Positions 14,281-29,200 of a DNA stretch of 30,170 bases are shown here, in pieces; positions within the stretch are counted from its first letter, which is position 1, and each line of letters begins with the position of its first letter. The translations under genes were made by a program, and so were the position numbers. Where the stretch lies: NCBI GenBank assembly GCA_030638625.1, contig DAOWEE010000365.1, positions 1 to 30,170 of the forward strand. The letters run 5' to 3'. This DNA comes from Methanosarcinales archaeon (GTDB taxonomy: Archaea; Halobacteriota; Methanosarcinia; Methanosarcinales; Methanocomedenaceae). The notes beneath the pieces were generated by a model. It had not been told where the DNA came from. It did no database searches and saw only the letters and a program-made list of their open reading frames with translations.

Positions 14281-17200
14281 ATGATAAAAACAAATGGAAT
14301 TTTGTTAAAACAAGTGTTAGTAGGTTATATATTAATTTCAATCATAATTTTATCAGTATTTGCTTCAATTACTCCCGGCCTAGCCGAAGGTTTGGAAGAA
14401 ACAGCAATAGACAATTCTTTTGAATTAGTTTCTCAAAATGGCCTGAACATTCTCTATAGATTGTTCAATCCTTTAATGGGTACTGCCTCCGAACTTGCCA
14501 ATATTGCAAATGATTCATCAAACACCCTAGATATCACCAACTCAACCCTTAACACATCAACAAATTCCACTCCGGCCCCAACCCCAACTTCAACATTAGC
14601 TCCGACCTTAACTCCAACATCGATTCCAACACTAACTCCAGAACCAGTATTCAATTCATCAGAAGAGACCTCATCCAATAATCCACAAACCACCAGCCCG
14701 AAAAAAACCCATGTAACAGGCAATGTCAAGGACCATGAAAACCAGCCAGTATCAACAAATATCTATGTGACAGGACATGATAACCGAAACCGGATGATAC
14801 ATACATCCAGCCAGAATTTCAATCTTGAACTTGAAGAGGGCGATAATGTTGTCTTTGATGCCGGGACAAAAGGTGTGACTGCCCGGTTCAAAATAAAGGG
14901 CAACTCCAGCAATTCCATCATTACCCTTGACAATTTCGGCAAAGCCAAACCTGCTATCACTGGAACTCCACAGTTCAACTCAATGAAATTCGTTGAGGTT
15001 CATGCAGATAACACTGACTACGAAACTGTCACCATCACAATCTCATACTCAGAGGACGAACTATCCGGATTTGACGAAGGGCTACTGACAATCTATCATT
15101 ATACAGGTGGGCAGTGGATACCAACCATATCTCATGTCGATAGAGCCTCGAACACCATCACTGCCACCGTTAACAGTCTATCCTATTTTGCTGTGGGACA
15201 GGGTAGTGGAATCAACATTTTTGCCAGATTTGACAGTACAGTGAATCCTGATGATACTATCACTGTATCCGGTGGTGTATACTATGACAACCTGACAACT
15301 GTACCGGACGCAGATATTAATATCACAATCCAGACAACTGCCATCAGTACAGATATAACCACAGATAGTCTTGGTAATTTCAAAGCAACCCTCCCCCCAC
15401 CTGCCAGCACTGGCTCTTATAACCTCAAGATAAATGCCGTCAAAGGTGCCATGGATGCCAATACCACCAGCAACCTTCAGGTAACTTCCACACCTCTGTT
15501 CAGGATAACCGGAACCATGCAGATAGACAATGAAGATGTGGTTGCATCTGATGCAAACATTACCATCAGCAGTGAACTTCCAGCACAGTCAGTATCTGAC
15601 AGTGCCCAGTTAACACTTACAGGTACAACATCGGTCACAGGTACCAAAATTTACAACCTGTTTACAGATACTAAGGTGGATGACGGTATTAATGCCACAG
15701 GGACATACACGTTCCTGGTGGATTCCCTCACATCTGGTGAGGTCACCAAGAACTGGGCCAGTATCTATCTGTATGCTATCTCCTATACCGGGCTGAGTGT
15801 TGCCGAAGAAAGTTATGACACATATCTGGACGGGACATACAAGGATTCTTCTTCTTTTGTCAAGCCGTGGGACCAGTCGACATGGTACTGGAACAATTCC
15901 TTAGCAACAGGAGATATTCTATATAATACCACACAGACCGTAGATGTGGTCACCCCGAATCCGTCCACACTGGTCCGGTTCAACCTGACCGGGGATATGC
16001 ATATCAATTTCACCAGTTCAGGTCTTAGCAAACCTTCAAATTCAAAACTGTATGCTGATAATGTGCTTCTACTCTCCACCACCGGTGACCTTACAACAGA
16101 GAATATTAACCTTACCGGTTTTCTGGGTGATAGCAATGACCTTATCGTTACTTCAGATACAAAAGGCGGTATCAGTTATGCCCTGACATCCCAGTTCCAC
16201 AAATATATGAACGCTTCCGTGGTCGATGACGGAGTTAACTATACAGTCACGCTTACAGCCACCAATAACAATTCAGAATCATGGTACTCTCCAGCCTTTG
16301 GATATACTGTTCCCCAGGGTGCCGGGAATTTCGTGATTATTGATAAGGATAACAATGAACTGAATGTCACATCTTCATGTACTCTTCCATCTGATGGTGG
16401 TGAAGTTGACATACCTGCATCAGTGATAGGTGAGATTAAAAGCGGCATTATCAGGACATTCACACTTTCGTATAGTCTGAAGCAGTTGGATGTTACAACC
16501 CGTCCTTTTGCTGACACTTACATGCCCGGGCAAACTGTTGATATCTATACAGATGTGTTGTACAATGGGTCTGTTGTCAGTGATGCGACGGTTACAATAA
16601 CTATAAAAGACCCACTGGATGTAACAGTATTTAACGGCCCTGCAACATGGAACGGTAAAAATTATTCCATCACAAAAACCACCAACGATACCTGGCTCAT
16701 TGGCGTTTATCATGTGAATGCCAGTGCTTCAAAGACCGTGGACAGTGTGCTTCGTACCGGCATTAATAGTACCAGTTTTGTTGAAAAACGTCTCATATTA
16801 TATGTGCAGGCCAACGGTCCCTATCCACCACTTAGAAACATCACCCTCTCAGGCCGGGCATATTACAGCGATGAGAGTGCAGAAGGGGGCAAGACTGTCA
16901 ACATCTCTGTGGGTGGAATCAATACTACTGCCACTACAAATGCCACCGGACATTTCCAGACAATTGTTCCGGGTATGGCAGTCGGTTCTTACCCAGTCAT
17001 CGCCAATATCACCAACGGATACGGCCTTACCGATTCAGATAGCGATACTGTACTCGTGCTGGACACACCATTCTTTATCCTTATTGATACTGAACTTAGC
17101 GAAACATCAGGCCAAGCATTGCTTGAACCCGACCATAATTTTACAGTAAACATTCCCAATAGCATGGATGTGCTCAGTTCCACCATCACACTGACTGGAA

Positions 17201-20200
17201 TTACACAAAAGACCGAAGAGTATGACATCTCACCACCTCCCATTTCAATGCTTTCCATCGGTACCACACAATTCGATTTTGTAAACGGGACATTTACCGT
17301 GATAGTACCTCCGTACAGAAGCGTTACCGTCAATGATGTCAGTATGACAGTCACAGCCTTCCCACAGGGCTCGGGTGTCCAGGAATCGGTATTCAATAAT
17401 TCGATTGACGGCATTGATGTAGGTGAATCACGATATGTTGTTCCTGATACACCTTCAACCCACACCTGGACTGATGATATCACTGCAAGAGTTACACCAG
17501 GGACCGCACATGATGTCAGGATTACGAAACTTGATACATTCACAATCGATTACAAGTTCTTAGTGATGATGCACGTGAACAGGACAGGATTCCTGGACAC
17601 ACCATTGAATCCACGTGCATATGTGGTCGGCAACATCATTTATGCTGAACCGGGAGATATGCTGACCAATTCACATACTACAGACATTACTAAGTTCCTT
17701 GAGGCGGGCAGCAATTCAGTAAACTTTGTCAATGACCGCAATGCACTGGTGAATTATATTATACAAACAAGGGTCAGAGATTGGAATTATACACAAGAGA
17801 CAATAGCAGAGATTCCCAGCAGATTCGAGATTGAGAACGTATTGTACGCTGCAGCTACTGACCAGAAACTGATGAACCCTGAGGTCAGGCATCCGTTAAA
17901 GAGATTAGCATCTAATCTTACAGTCTATGACATTGACAATAATACCGACATAACAGCAAGCTGTACCGTAGCAGATAACGAACTGTTCATCCCGACCAAC
18001 CTTATCGGTCCCATTAACGCGGGCGATACCAGACTCTTCAATGTCTCGTATGATGCACCCCGACCCAATATCTCACCGTCGCTCAACACATCAGTATGCA
18101 ACCATAATGATACCATCCTGATATCAGTAGACATAGAATTCTACGGCGTCCCGATGACTGATGCGAATGTTTCTGTCACAATCGCCAACAATACCAATAC
18201 AACCTGGCAGGGTACTCTGACCCATACCGGAAGCGGGACATATACTGTCCTTTACCAGATACCGGCCAACGCAACATTGGGCATCTATAATGTCACAGTG
18301 TCTGCATATAATGAATCTACCAATATGGACGACGAAGTGGTGTCGTACCAGTTAAGCCAGCTTACCATTACTCCATTTACTATCGGGCCATTCGTGACCG
18401 GGAATGGTGGAAATATAAACGGGAATGTGAACGATTCCAGGACTGATGCACCTATAAATAGCGCAACGGTTGAAATTACCATTTCCAACCAGTCAGGAAT
18501 CGTGAACCAGACAGAAGTGTATTCCAATGTCGCCGGGTACTTCTCTTTTGTATGGGACGCAACAATGGCAGGAGATTACCTTCTCACGATAACTGCCAAT
18601 GATTCTGACCTCACAATAGGTACACTGGAACAACCCATTGCAGTAGAATACGATGTGGTACTGGTACCGAACAGGACAGATTACAATGTCAATTATACAG
18701 CCACACTGAACGTGTCTGTACACGACCTGGGCAGTATTGATGTGCCAGGTGCTAATGTATCCGTACTTATCGATATTCCGGCAGCAGGTAATGAGACACT
18801 GTCAACCGGTAACGGACGGTTATCGTATCTCGGCGGCGTATATACGGGGACGTTCAATACTACCGCTAACATGGGTACGTACAATTATACTGTAAATGTT
18901 TCAAATGTTACGGCTAACGGCACCATTACGGGTAATGATGTCGGCAGTTTCAGGGTGAGCGACCTACACATAACCGAAATGTCGGACAAATTGGTGTATA
19001 TTGTTGATGAAAACGTGACTGTATGGGGCAGTGTTGAGGATTTGGAAACAGGACTCTTTGTTGAAAACGGTACTTACAATATCTCTTTATTCAACTCATC
19101 GGGTTTTGTGACTTCCAGGTCAGGGAGTATATTGACAGTACCGGACACTATAGGTGCGGCATTGTATGATGAAGATACGTTCGAGGTTGCAGGTGATGAC
19201 TGGAATTCTCGCAACAATGAAGACCCTGTCCGTGACTCCTCCACTGCTTATGCCGGGTCATGGAGTTTGCATATGACCTGGCCCGGTACTACTGCCTGGG
19301 GAGGACGAAACTTTGAAGGGACCAATAACCTTGAAGCTGGTCAGACCTCTTCAGGATATTCCACCACTGATTATCCGTACATGAGCATGGCATACCGTAT
19401 CAGTCCTGACGACAAGATCAATATGCTCATACTGGTGAACGGTGCATGGCGTTCGTTAGATGTTACCCAGGGAATCAATACAACAGGGAGTTACCCCACA
19501 GTGGCTAACTGGGGTTCGGTAAATTCAGATGACCAGTGGCACTGGACCGAGATTGATCTGGACGGGCAATTGGACGCATCCATGGGAATAGGGAATCACC
19601 AGATAACTGGTATTATCTGGTATCCAAATAGTGCAATAGACGGGTATCTTACCGGCGATTTCTGGATAGATGATTTCAGGATTTCCAATAACTCCATTGC
19701 CACTTCATATGAGGAGACGTTCAGCGGTCTTCCTGCCGATCCATATACTGCAATGGTAGATATATCATACCTGACTCTAGTTGGAGCAAATTCATCTGAT
19801 TTTACTATCAATTACAATGTTAACTCCAGTATTCCCTCTCCACTGTACAGTGTGGGCAGGGATGTGAATATCAATATCAGTGTATTTGATACGGGTTCGA
19901 TTCCTGTTACAGGTGCCAACCTTACAGTCAATATCACGAACAGTACAGGCTTAGTCAAAAGCATATCAGGTTCAAATATTACCGATAACAATAACGGCTA
20001 CTATAATACTACATATATTACTGAAATTGAAGGCGATTTCAATATATCGGTCCATGTCGAGAAGGGCTCGGCTGTAGGTGATGCTCCTGTGTTGCCATTC
20101 AGGGTAACCCAGTTCTATGTGGACGTTGCACCTGAATTCCAGTGGTATGAGGTTGGAGATAATGTTACATTCACCACACTTACAGGCCGGCTTTGGGACT

Positions 20201-23200
20201 TACAGGGAGCACCAAAATGGGCCAATGTCACAATTCAAGTATTCGGCCCTGTGGGTACCCTGATACAGAATATCACACTCACAAACCAGTATGATAACTT
20301 CACTCACAGTTTTTATCTGGGTTCCACCAACAATTCAGGTACTTACTCCATCCAGGTAAATGCCAGCGAAATTGAATCAGGTGGTAACCTTGCAGCATCC
20401 AATACATCATCGTTCAATGTGGAATATTTCGTGGATTCTGCTACGAACCGTTCGCAATATAATACTGATGATACCGTCAACGTGACACTTAATATCAAGA
20501 ACAGTACCACCAATATCAACAGTGCCTCCGTTGATGTCAATGTGACCTATATTGGTCCGTCCGATTGGTGGAATGCAAGTTACTGGAATTTTGACCGTGA
20601 GTACAGAGTGGGTATCAGTACAGTAAATACATATAACCGCAGCAGGGAAGATACTTATATTGTGGTTCGTGGTTCTGACCTTGCGTCTGCGGGAGTATCA
20701 TTGACCAACCTGCCTATAAATTCGACAAGGGTTATTGCGTATTCAACACAGGAAAACCTTTCATCCAGGAATGAGGTTGCCAGGGTTGTATCTGATATTA
20801 ATGGTGACGGGTACCTGAACACCAGTGATGAAATTATATTCCTTGCCAATTTCTCAGCCAGTGAAAGTAAGAATTACTGGTTGTATTACGATTACGGTTA
20901 TGACATAACCGCTTCCCCCGAATACACCATTCCCCTGAAACTTCAGTTATACCTTGCCGAAGAATTCATTATAACCAGTGATTACTATGCCCGTGTTTAC
21001 TATAAACACAGTAACAGGGACGGCACATTCGGCGGATATGTCCAGATAGATGACAACAATTATTATGCCAGGGGGGCTGTCATTGCTGATTTCGACAATG
21101 ACGGTGACTATGATGTAGTATCTGGCGACCGTTACAACCTCTTCTTCCATGAATGGACCGATGTGGGTACATTCACTAAAACCAGTGTCACGCCAACCTT
21201 CTCTGCCAGTAATTATTTAATGGATATGGCTACTGCCGATTTTGATGAAGACGGCAACATGGATTTCATTGTAGGCGGCAATAACGATGACCTGTACCTG
21301 TACGAGGGTGATGGGATGGGGGATTTCACTAAAATCACCATAACCACCAACGCACCGGGAACAGCAGGCAGAGGGAAAGATGCGGGTGACGTGAACGAAG
21401 ACGGGCATATGGATTTTGTCTATGCAGAAAACCCGACCGGTAAGGTATATGCATATTATGGAAATGGTGCCGGTACATTCGCAGCTCCGGTCGAGCTTGT
21501 GACCTTACCAGATACTGACCCCTATGGTGTTGCATTGGGCGATTTTGATAATGACGGTCATCTTGATATCATTGCAAATGGCGGAGCAGGAGGGGCATAT
21601 CATATCTACAGCGGGGACGGGACTGGTATTTTTGTTGATGAAGGCATGAAATTTGATGTCAATCGCCTTGGTGGTGTTGATGCATTTGATTATGACCATG
21701 ACGGTAACCTTGATGTTATCCATACCACTTATGATACTGAATATACCTATTACCGGGCAGGAAATGGCAATTTCGGATTCGGGTCATTGAGTCTTGGAGT
21801 CAATGGTTACAATGTAATGGGTATCAGTGCACCGCCAATGCAGGATATTATGATTCCATCCATTGGTATCAAGCAAAACCTCAGCCATACCCAGGTAGGA
21901 AGCAGTCTTGCCACTGGTCTGGGTAACGGTAACTACAATGCTGAGTTCACTCTCTCGGATGCACAGCTTGGTATTTACCTGGTTGAAACCGATGTTACGT
22001 CACCCTGGCCGGGTGATGATGCTGTTACATTCTTTGTACGCAGCCTGGATGAAGTAAATAATACCTACGGCCCGCACAACTTCAATGGCACACACCAGTC
22101 CCCCATCCTTCCTGTTATAATTTCAGGGACCATCAGGGATAGTGAATTCAATAATACCCTGAACAATGCCTATGCAAATATCACTATCAGGTACCCCAAT
22201 AACACAGTTGCTGCCTACCAGTCAATAACTACCGATGCCAATGGTATTTTCAATCACGACTTTACGTCCCAGTTCAACAGCAACTCACCTGCCGGCACCT
22301 ATAATGTCAGTATCCTGGTAAACGATGGCGGGATAATTCAGTTAATTGAGACTTACCTTACAGTATCAGATGTGTACTCCAGTTGGGCTGACCCTGCCAA
22401 AGATTACCGGGTTGCTATTATACTGAACAATTCAGCCAATTCAACACCAGTAACGTACAACGAAAGAGGTTTCGTGCTTGAATTGCCTGGCAGTGTAGCT
22501 CAATCTTCAGTGGCAATCACGGATATCAACGGGAACGCTGTTGGCAACTCGCTTATCTGGGACAATGCCAATACCATAAATGTCACACTGGACAACTTCA
22601 GTCTCGGCATGTTCGAAGGCGGGCTTGTCTACATTTATTTTGACAGGGATGCACAACTTCCTCCAGATAATACATCACTTACCAGCAGTATCTGTCCGTT
22701 AATTGAAGGTGCAATTGAAGGATATTGGATGGTCATCACAAACGACCTTGCCATATACAATCCCTCCACTACTGCCCAGATAACTGCAAACCTGACACTT
22801 GCCAATGGTACACAATTAACTGGTTCCACTGTGAATTTCAGTGTTTATTATCCAGATATGGCACTTGCATACGGACCGCACAATATAGTCAGCGACCCTG
22901 CAAATATCTCGGTTTCAGGAAATTCAAATACACTATCATATTCAATTCCAAACCTGAAAGGCATATATACAGTCGTTGTCAATGCCACATCCCCCAACGG
23001 CATACCCAGGACAGAAATCTCAACATTCAATGTGGGCGGTCTGGGCGTAACAGCAGATACTGACAGGTCATATTACAATACCAGGGATGATGTATGGCTC
23101 ACAGTCGATGTTACTGATTTAGGTGTCCCTGTAAACAATGCTTTAGTTACAGTGGATTTCAATGACCCCAGTGGTCTGTTACCCTATGAATACAACGAAA

Positions 23201-26200
23201 TAAATTCAACGAATTCAGATGGTATTGCAATCATACACTGGCCAATGATATCCCCGGATTCACCAGTCGGGAACTATTCCATCACAGTGAATGCCAATAC
23301 CGCCAACGATTCAGGCTATAATGGTTCACAGACCATAGAGATTGACAACTATGTAACAACTCTCGACCTGAACGATAATTTAGTAAGCCTTACCAATCCC
23401 GTCACAGCCAGCGGTTCCACAACCCACAACGGCAGTGAAATCCCGTCCTGGGTCAACATTTCAGTGACGTACCAGTCTGCATTTATCGATGATACCGTTC
23501 CCTATGGTGCAAGTACAGGAAATCAATGGATATGGGATTACAATAACGTGCACAGCGGCAGTTACTCCCATCTCCAGGAAGTCCAGGGTCCGGCAAGTGT
23601 TCAGCATATATTCTACGATGCATACAGCGGATACCGTGCAGGCAGCGGCGAAAATATCTCGGTCTGGGTTTATGTTGATTCCATTCCTGAAACAGTTGAT
23701 GAGATTATGGTCCAGTTCCATGCCAACGATAGCTGGAACCACCGTGCCTACTGGGGTGTGGACAATATTCCCCTGGGTACCAATAATACCACATCGAGAC
23801 AATATATTGGCCCACTTCCCGCAGCAGGTACATGGTACGAACTTGTCCTGACCAGTTCACAGGTTGGCCTGGACGGACTGGTAGTGGACGGCATGGCCTT
23901 TGCCGTAAACGAGACCAGCAGCAACGTGGCAAGGGTATGGTTCGATGAAGTAACCTTCGAATTTGCCAATACTCATGATTCATATCTTGAGAACCAGAAT
24001 GTCTCAACCCCTTATTCGTATGTCATATCCAATACTTTCACAGAAGGATTCAACGACACCTTCACTACATTCAACAGCACTGAATGGGACAATTCTTCCA
24101 CCTCAATCCACAACATCTCAGCAGAATGGATGGAATTAAACGGCAACGGCCTTGATTTCAATGCCAATTTCTCAGGCAGTACCACCTATTCCAGAACAGC
24201 GTACCCGGTACTCACCGCCGATTTCATGACCGATAACCTCAGCGGCGGACTGGTCGTTGCAGTTGAAGGCAACCCCACATCAGGCTATCGCCGCCATGGT
24301 ATCTATATCGATAAAGCCGATGGCATACTCAAAACCCAGACCTATGACCTTGACGGCTGGCATTATGAAAACCTGTTCACTCCCGAGATTGGTAAATGGT
24401 ACACAATGGAGGTCCGGTTCTATGCTACGGAATCACAGCTATTCGTGTATTCCAGGGATGACAGTTCCAGGCCCATGCCCGATAAAGCAGACAGTACCTA
24501 CAACCTGACCGACTGGAACCCGAATTTCCATTTCTGGACATTCGACAATACAGGCTACATTGATAATGCTGCAGTCACCACCCGCTCTAATACCAGTGCA
24601 CTGCCATGGGTAGGCGATTATATCGTAACAGGCCTAAGCAGTTATTCTAACCTATACACCGTAAACGTCAGCACCATACTGGTATCCAACTTGAACATCA
24701 CTGTCAATACAGGTGATTCCTATGACCTCACAATAGGAAACCCTGAACTCAATAATGTCACCATCAACGGAACTGTGCAGGATAACCGCTCAGGTGTACC
24801 CCGTCCGTCCCCCGTACTTGTGTATGTAACCGCACCTGACGGATTGATATCGGTCTACAACCTGCAAACAGATGTTAACGGTTCCTTCACAGTCAGTTTC
24901 ACAAGGCCATCCCTTATCGGTACTTATGATGTAACCGTCACAGCCAAGGATACAGCAGGTACCACCGGCAGGACCGATACATCCTTTGACATCCAAATCG
25001 GGTCAACCATTGCACCCACCATCGAGACCATCAATCTCATGGATACTGCCATACTTACGGTTGAACTGTTCGATGACGTTATCTTCGATGATATGGAACA
25101 GGTCACTTCCAACTGGTCATACCGTGCCGGTACTACAGGAACCGTCCGGAATATGTCAGAAGAAGTCCATGACAGAACACGCCTGTATCATAAGAGCGGG
25201 ACCCAATCCCAGAAAGTGGATTATTACGTCACCAAAAGCACAAACGAATACATGTACCTTGAATCGGGCTTAGGTCCAATTGATGTGTCACAGGTCAACA
25301 ATATAACATTCTGGCTCTACCTGGACCTGGTTGACGCATTCGATGCAGTGGCACTGGTCCTTGAAAATGACGCCACAGGAACGAGCAGTGACGAGCGTAT
25401 CTACGGTCAAAACCCCGTACCTGGCTGGAACTATTACTCATTCAATGTCAGTGATTTTGGTATGGACCTCACTCATGCTCACTACCTTACAGTCCTGATA
25501 GATGACGATAATAGTGCCAGTGAAGTAGAAACCAGAGGTTCGGTCTACATTGATGATTTCAAGGTCATTAACGGCAATTCCATCACAGGTGCCAGTGTAT
25601 CCATCAACATCACCAAACCTGGCATGTCAGTATTGAGTTATTCAACTCCGGCAGACATTACCGACCTTGGAAACGGAAGATATTCATTAGACTTTGCAGG
25701 AACTGATGAATATGGCAACTATAACATATCAGCCATATCCACCAGTGATGGTTACACCAGTACCGCCACTACCCAGTTCATAGTAGACCGTCTGAATGTT
25801 TCACCGGTATTACTGGAAACACCATACATAGTTGGTGATACCGGTAACTTCAGTGTCAGTGTCCATTCCAATATGTCAACACCATTCGATGGAACAGTTT
25901 CCCTGAACCTGACCCTACCAAACGGCACATCTGTTAATTATAACACATCCGCATTCAGCCAGTCAACTGAAAATTATGCCCGCACCGGTACTGCCGGCGG
26001 GTCAGGATTTGGCAGTGTAACCAGAATCAACGACGGTTCATTTGTATATCCTGCAACCACTGCTGCCTGCATTGGGGATTATGCACAGATAACATGGGCA
26101 CAACCCGTAACCATTAACCAGGTCATGGTGTATTACGATACCAACAAATGGCCAACCTCATACAGGATACAGGTACTGGATACCGACGGTGTCACCTGGG

Positions 26201-29200
26201 TTGATAAAAAGGTCGTGAATGGATTCACTACAACCAGTTTCCCTTATGTCATCGACGATATTCCCACCTCGACCACAAAAGGTGTGCGTATCTCCTATGA
26301 AACTTCCAATAACGCCCAGAACATATACATCTTCGAAATGTGGGTCTATAATACAGCAGCCACATTCACTCCCTTGTTACCCATATCAGGAGACTATACC
26401 GCCCAGTTCACTGCCCTGGACTCAAAAGATGTCAGTGGAACCACTTCAATTACAGTCCCTGTCAACTTCAACGTTGAGACCGTCTTTGATAAATTAAGCT
26501 ATGACCCTGGCGACAATGCCACGGTATCTATCAGTGTCTTTAACGGCACCCATTACGTGCCAGGTGTTTCAGTCTCTTCACAATTGAGTTATATCGGTAA
26601 CGGGTCATTGATTGCAAGCAACTCGACGACCACCGATTCGAATGGTACTGTGGATGTTATGTACCAGATTCCTGAAGACTATTCATCATATTACATTAAT
26701 TCATCAGTAGCACATAACGGAATAACAGGTTTGGATTCGGAAGTTACCACGTCTGCCCATCTTAAAATGTGGATAGACCCTGCTGAAGTCCTGGTTGGTC
26801 ACCCAAGCTGGAATGCTGACCTTACTCCTGAAGAATACAGGGATATTTCCATTCATGCTGAATTCCTGACCAAAGCCGGTCATATCCTTGATGACCAGAC
26901 GATTACTGCCAATATCTACAAGTATGACGGAACTCTTGTAACCAGTCTTCCCTTGACCGGAGTAGATGGTCTATATACGGCTGATTATACCATCGCCGGA
27001 AACAGTCCCGAAGGCACGTACTGGGTTGAACTGGATAAATATCCAGGCATTAATGAATATTTCAGTGTCATGGAATGGGGCTGTACCAGATGTCATATAA
27101 ATCCTGGTATGGACTATAATCACTATTACGCCCATGCCATTACCAGTGGTGCCTACGGTAATTCTGACGGGCCAGTGTCCCCATCCAATTTCAGCAAGGA
27201 ATATGTTCATGAGGTGCATCCGCTGGTAGACCCTGCTCCGGCAGGTACAGGGGGTTCAAATTGTGGTTATCACAACAATGCAAGGGATGTTAATTGTGTC
27301 AAATGTCACCTGACCGAAGTACTCCCCTCTGCCTGTCCTGATTGCCATAACAGCGGTCAGGATAAATGGTCTAATGTTTTGTCAGAAGATTATGGTGCAG
27401 ATGTACATGCAGGCATCAATGTTGACACAGCCAAAAACAAAATCGCTAATTCATCACATGGAGGCAATCCATCTTTTGCAGTGGACAGCAATGATGATAC
27501 GTACTGGTCTCCTGATGGTGTCACCAATCAGATCATGGAAATCGACCTTGATGGTGCATATTATGTGGACGGTGTCCGAATTGCGATGTCCAATTATAAA
27601 TCCACCTATACCGTGCAAGGACTGAACAATGGCAGCTGGATAACCCTGATATCGTCCACCACATATTCAAATTATGATAATGAACAGCTCTATACTTTCA
27701 GCAGCCAGAATATCTCAAGGGTCAGGTTCACGGTCAGTTCATGGAGCAGAGTGTGGACTGGTACGGGTTATTGCAGCTCTCCCACCCATACTGCCGCCGT
27801 TCTTACCGAACAGCCGAAACTTAAATCCCTGAATGTATATTTACCCAACAATGTTTCCCTGACATTACTCAATCCGGATACACATGATTCATGCCAGGTC
27901 TGCCATGGCGGCGATATCTCCAACGATATCCAGCCCACAATTCCGGATTGTACAGACTGCCACCCTGAATCCTCGGGTTCCGGTATGCAGGTGATGCCGG
28001 ACAACATGAGCACTGTCAGCAGGGAACTGGAAGATTATGAGGATGTTTCAGATATCATTGTATATTCCGCACCTGGTTTCCCTGTCTCTACAGTCAGCCT
28101 GACGGCATCAACCGACCAGGCTGTGGAAGGGACAAAATCAGGTAAACTGGATTATTCCATGGCTCTGGGTGTTGGCAGGATATATATTGACCAATCAGAC
28201 CTTGAATTCACCAATGCTACCAGTATCAAATTCTGGCTTTATGGAAATCCGGCAGACGACAATACCCAGTTCCAGGTCAGTATCAGGAACAATAAGTCAG
28301 GCAAATGGCATTACAACACAGCCCAACATCTGAACTGGTCAGGCTGGAAAGAGGTCGAAATTCCAATAACATCATTGAGCGAACTTGAAATTCTTTATAT
28401 CTCCCATGCAGATATGCTTCGGATACAGCTTGAGAATTATGATTCAGACAGTGGTACCATTTACATTGATGATTTGCATGTGGAGCGCAAAGGCACACAT
28501 ACCCAGTATCAGGAAATTGAATGCGGTACGTGTCATGAATCAGTACACAATACCCAGTATTCTTATGATTGTGAGAATTGCCACCAGACACAAACCCATG
28601 GCAATATGACAGCTTCTGAACCAACATGTGTCAACGTGGATTGCCACCATTATATGGAAAATGGCAGCCTCATTGTGCGAAATAGTACAAATGAAACCAC
28701 CCTGGTTGAGATACCAATGGATGGTGCCAAGATATCAGAATGCGGCGTATGCCATAGTCTGGCCGAACCTCACGATAAACAGTGGAACTATGTATGTATG
28801 GACTGTCACCGCGACAGCGAACACGGTCAGGTAGATGAGTCATATACCGACTATGAAAAAGCGTCAACCTGCCTGAAATGCCACAATGACCCCCATGACC
28901 TCCAGAATGAACTATCAGCCAAAGGCGGATGTAACGGCTGTCATCAGCACCGTATCCACGGCCAGAACAGTCTCACCACCCCATACAATGAATCCATCCA
29001 TTTGGACTGTTTGCGGTGTCACGGAAACCCTGTGAATGATTCAGAACCAATACCTGTAGGCCTCGGTCATCCCGGCGAGATACATATCACACAGACCTAT
29101 GGACTTACCGCAGCAGAGTGCATGTTCTGTCATGAGAATGCCACAAACTCGTATGAATTGCATACCGGATTGAATGTGGATTTGGCAGATACCACACTGG

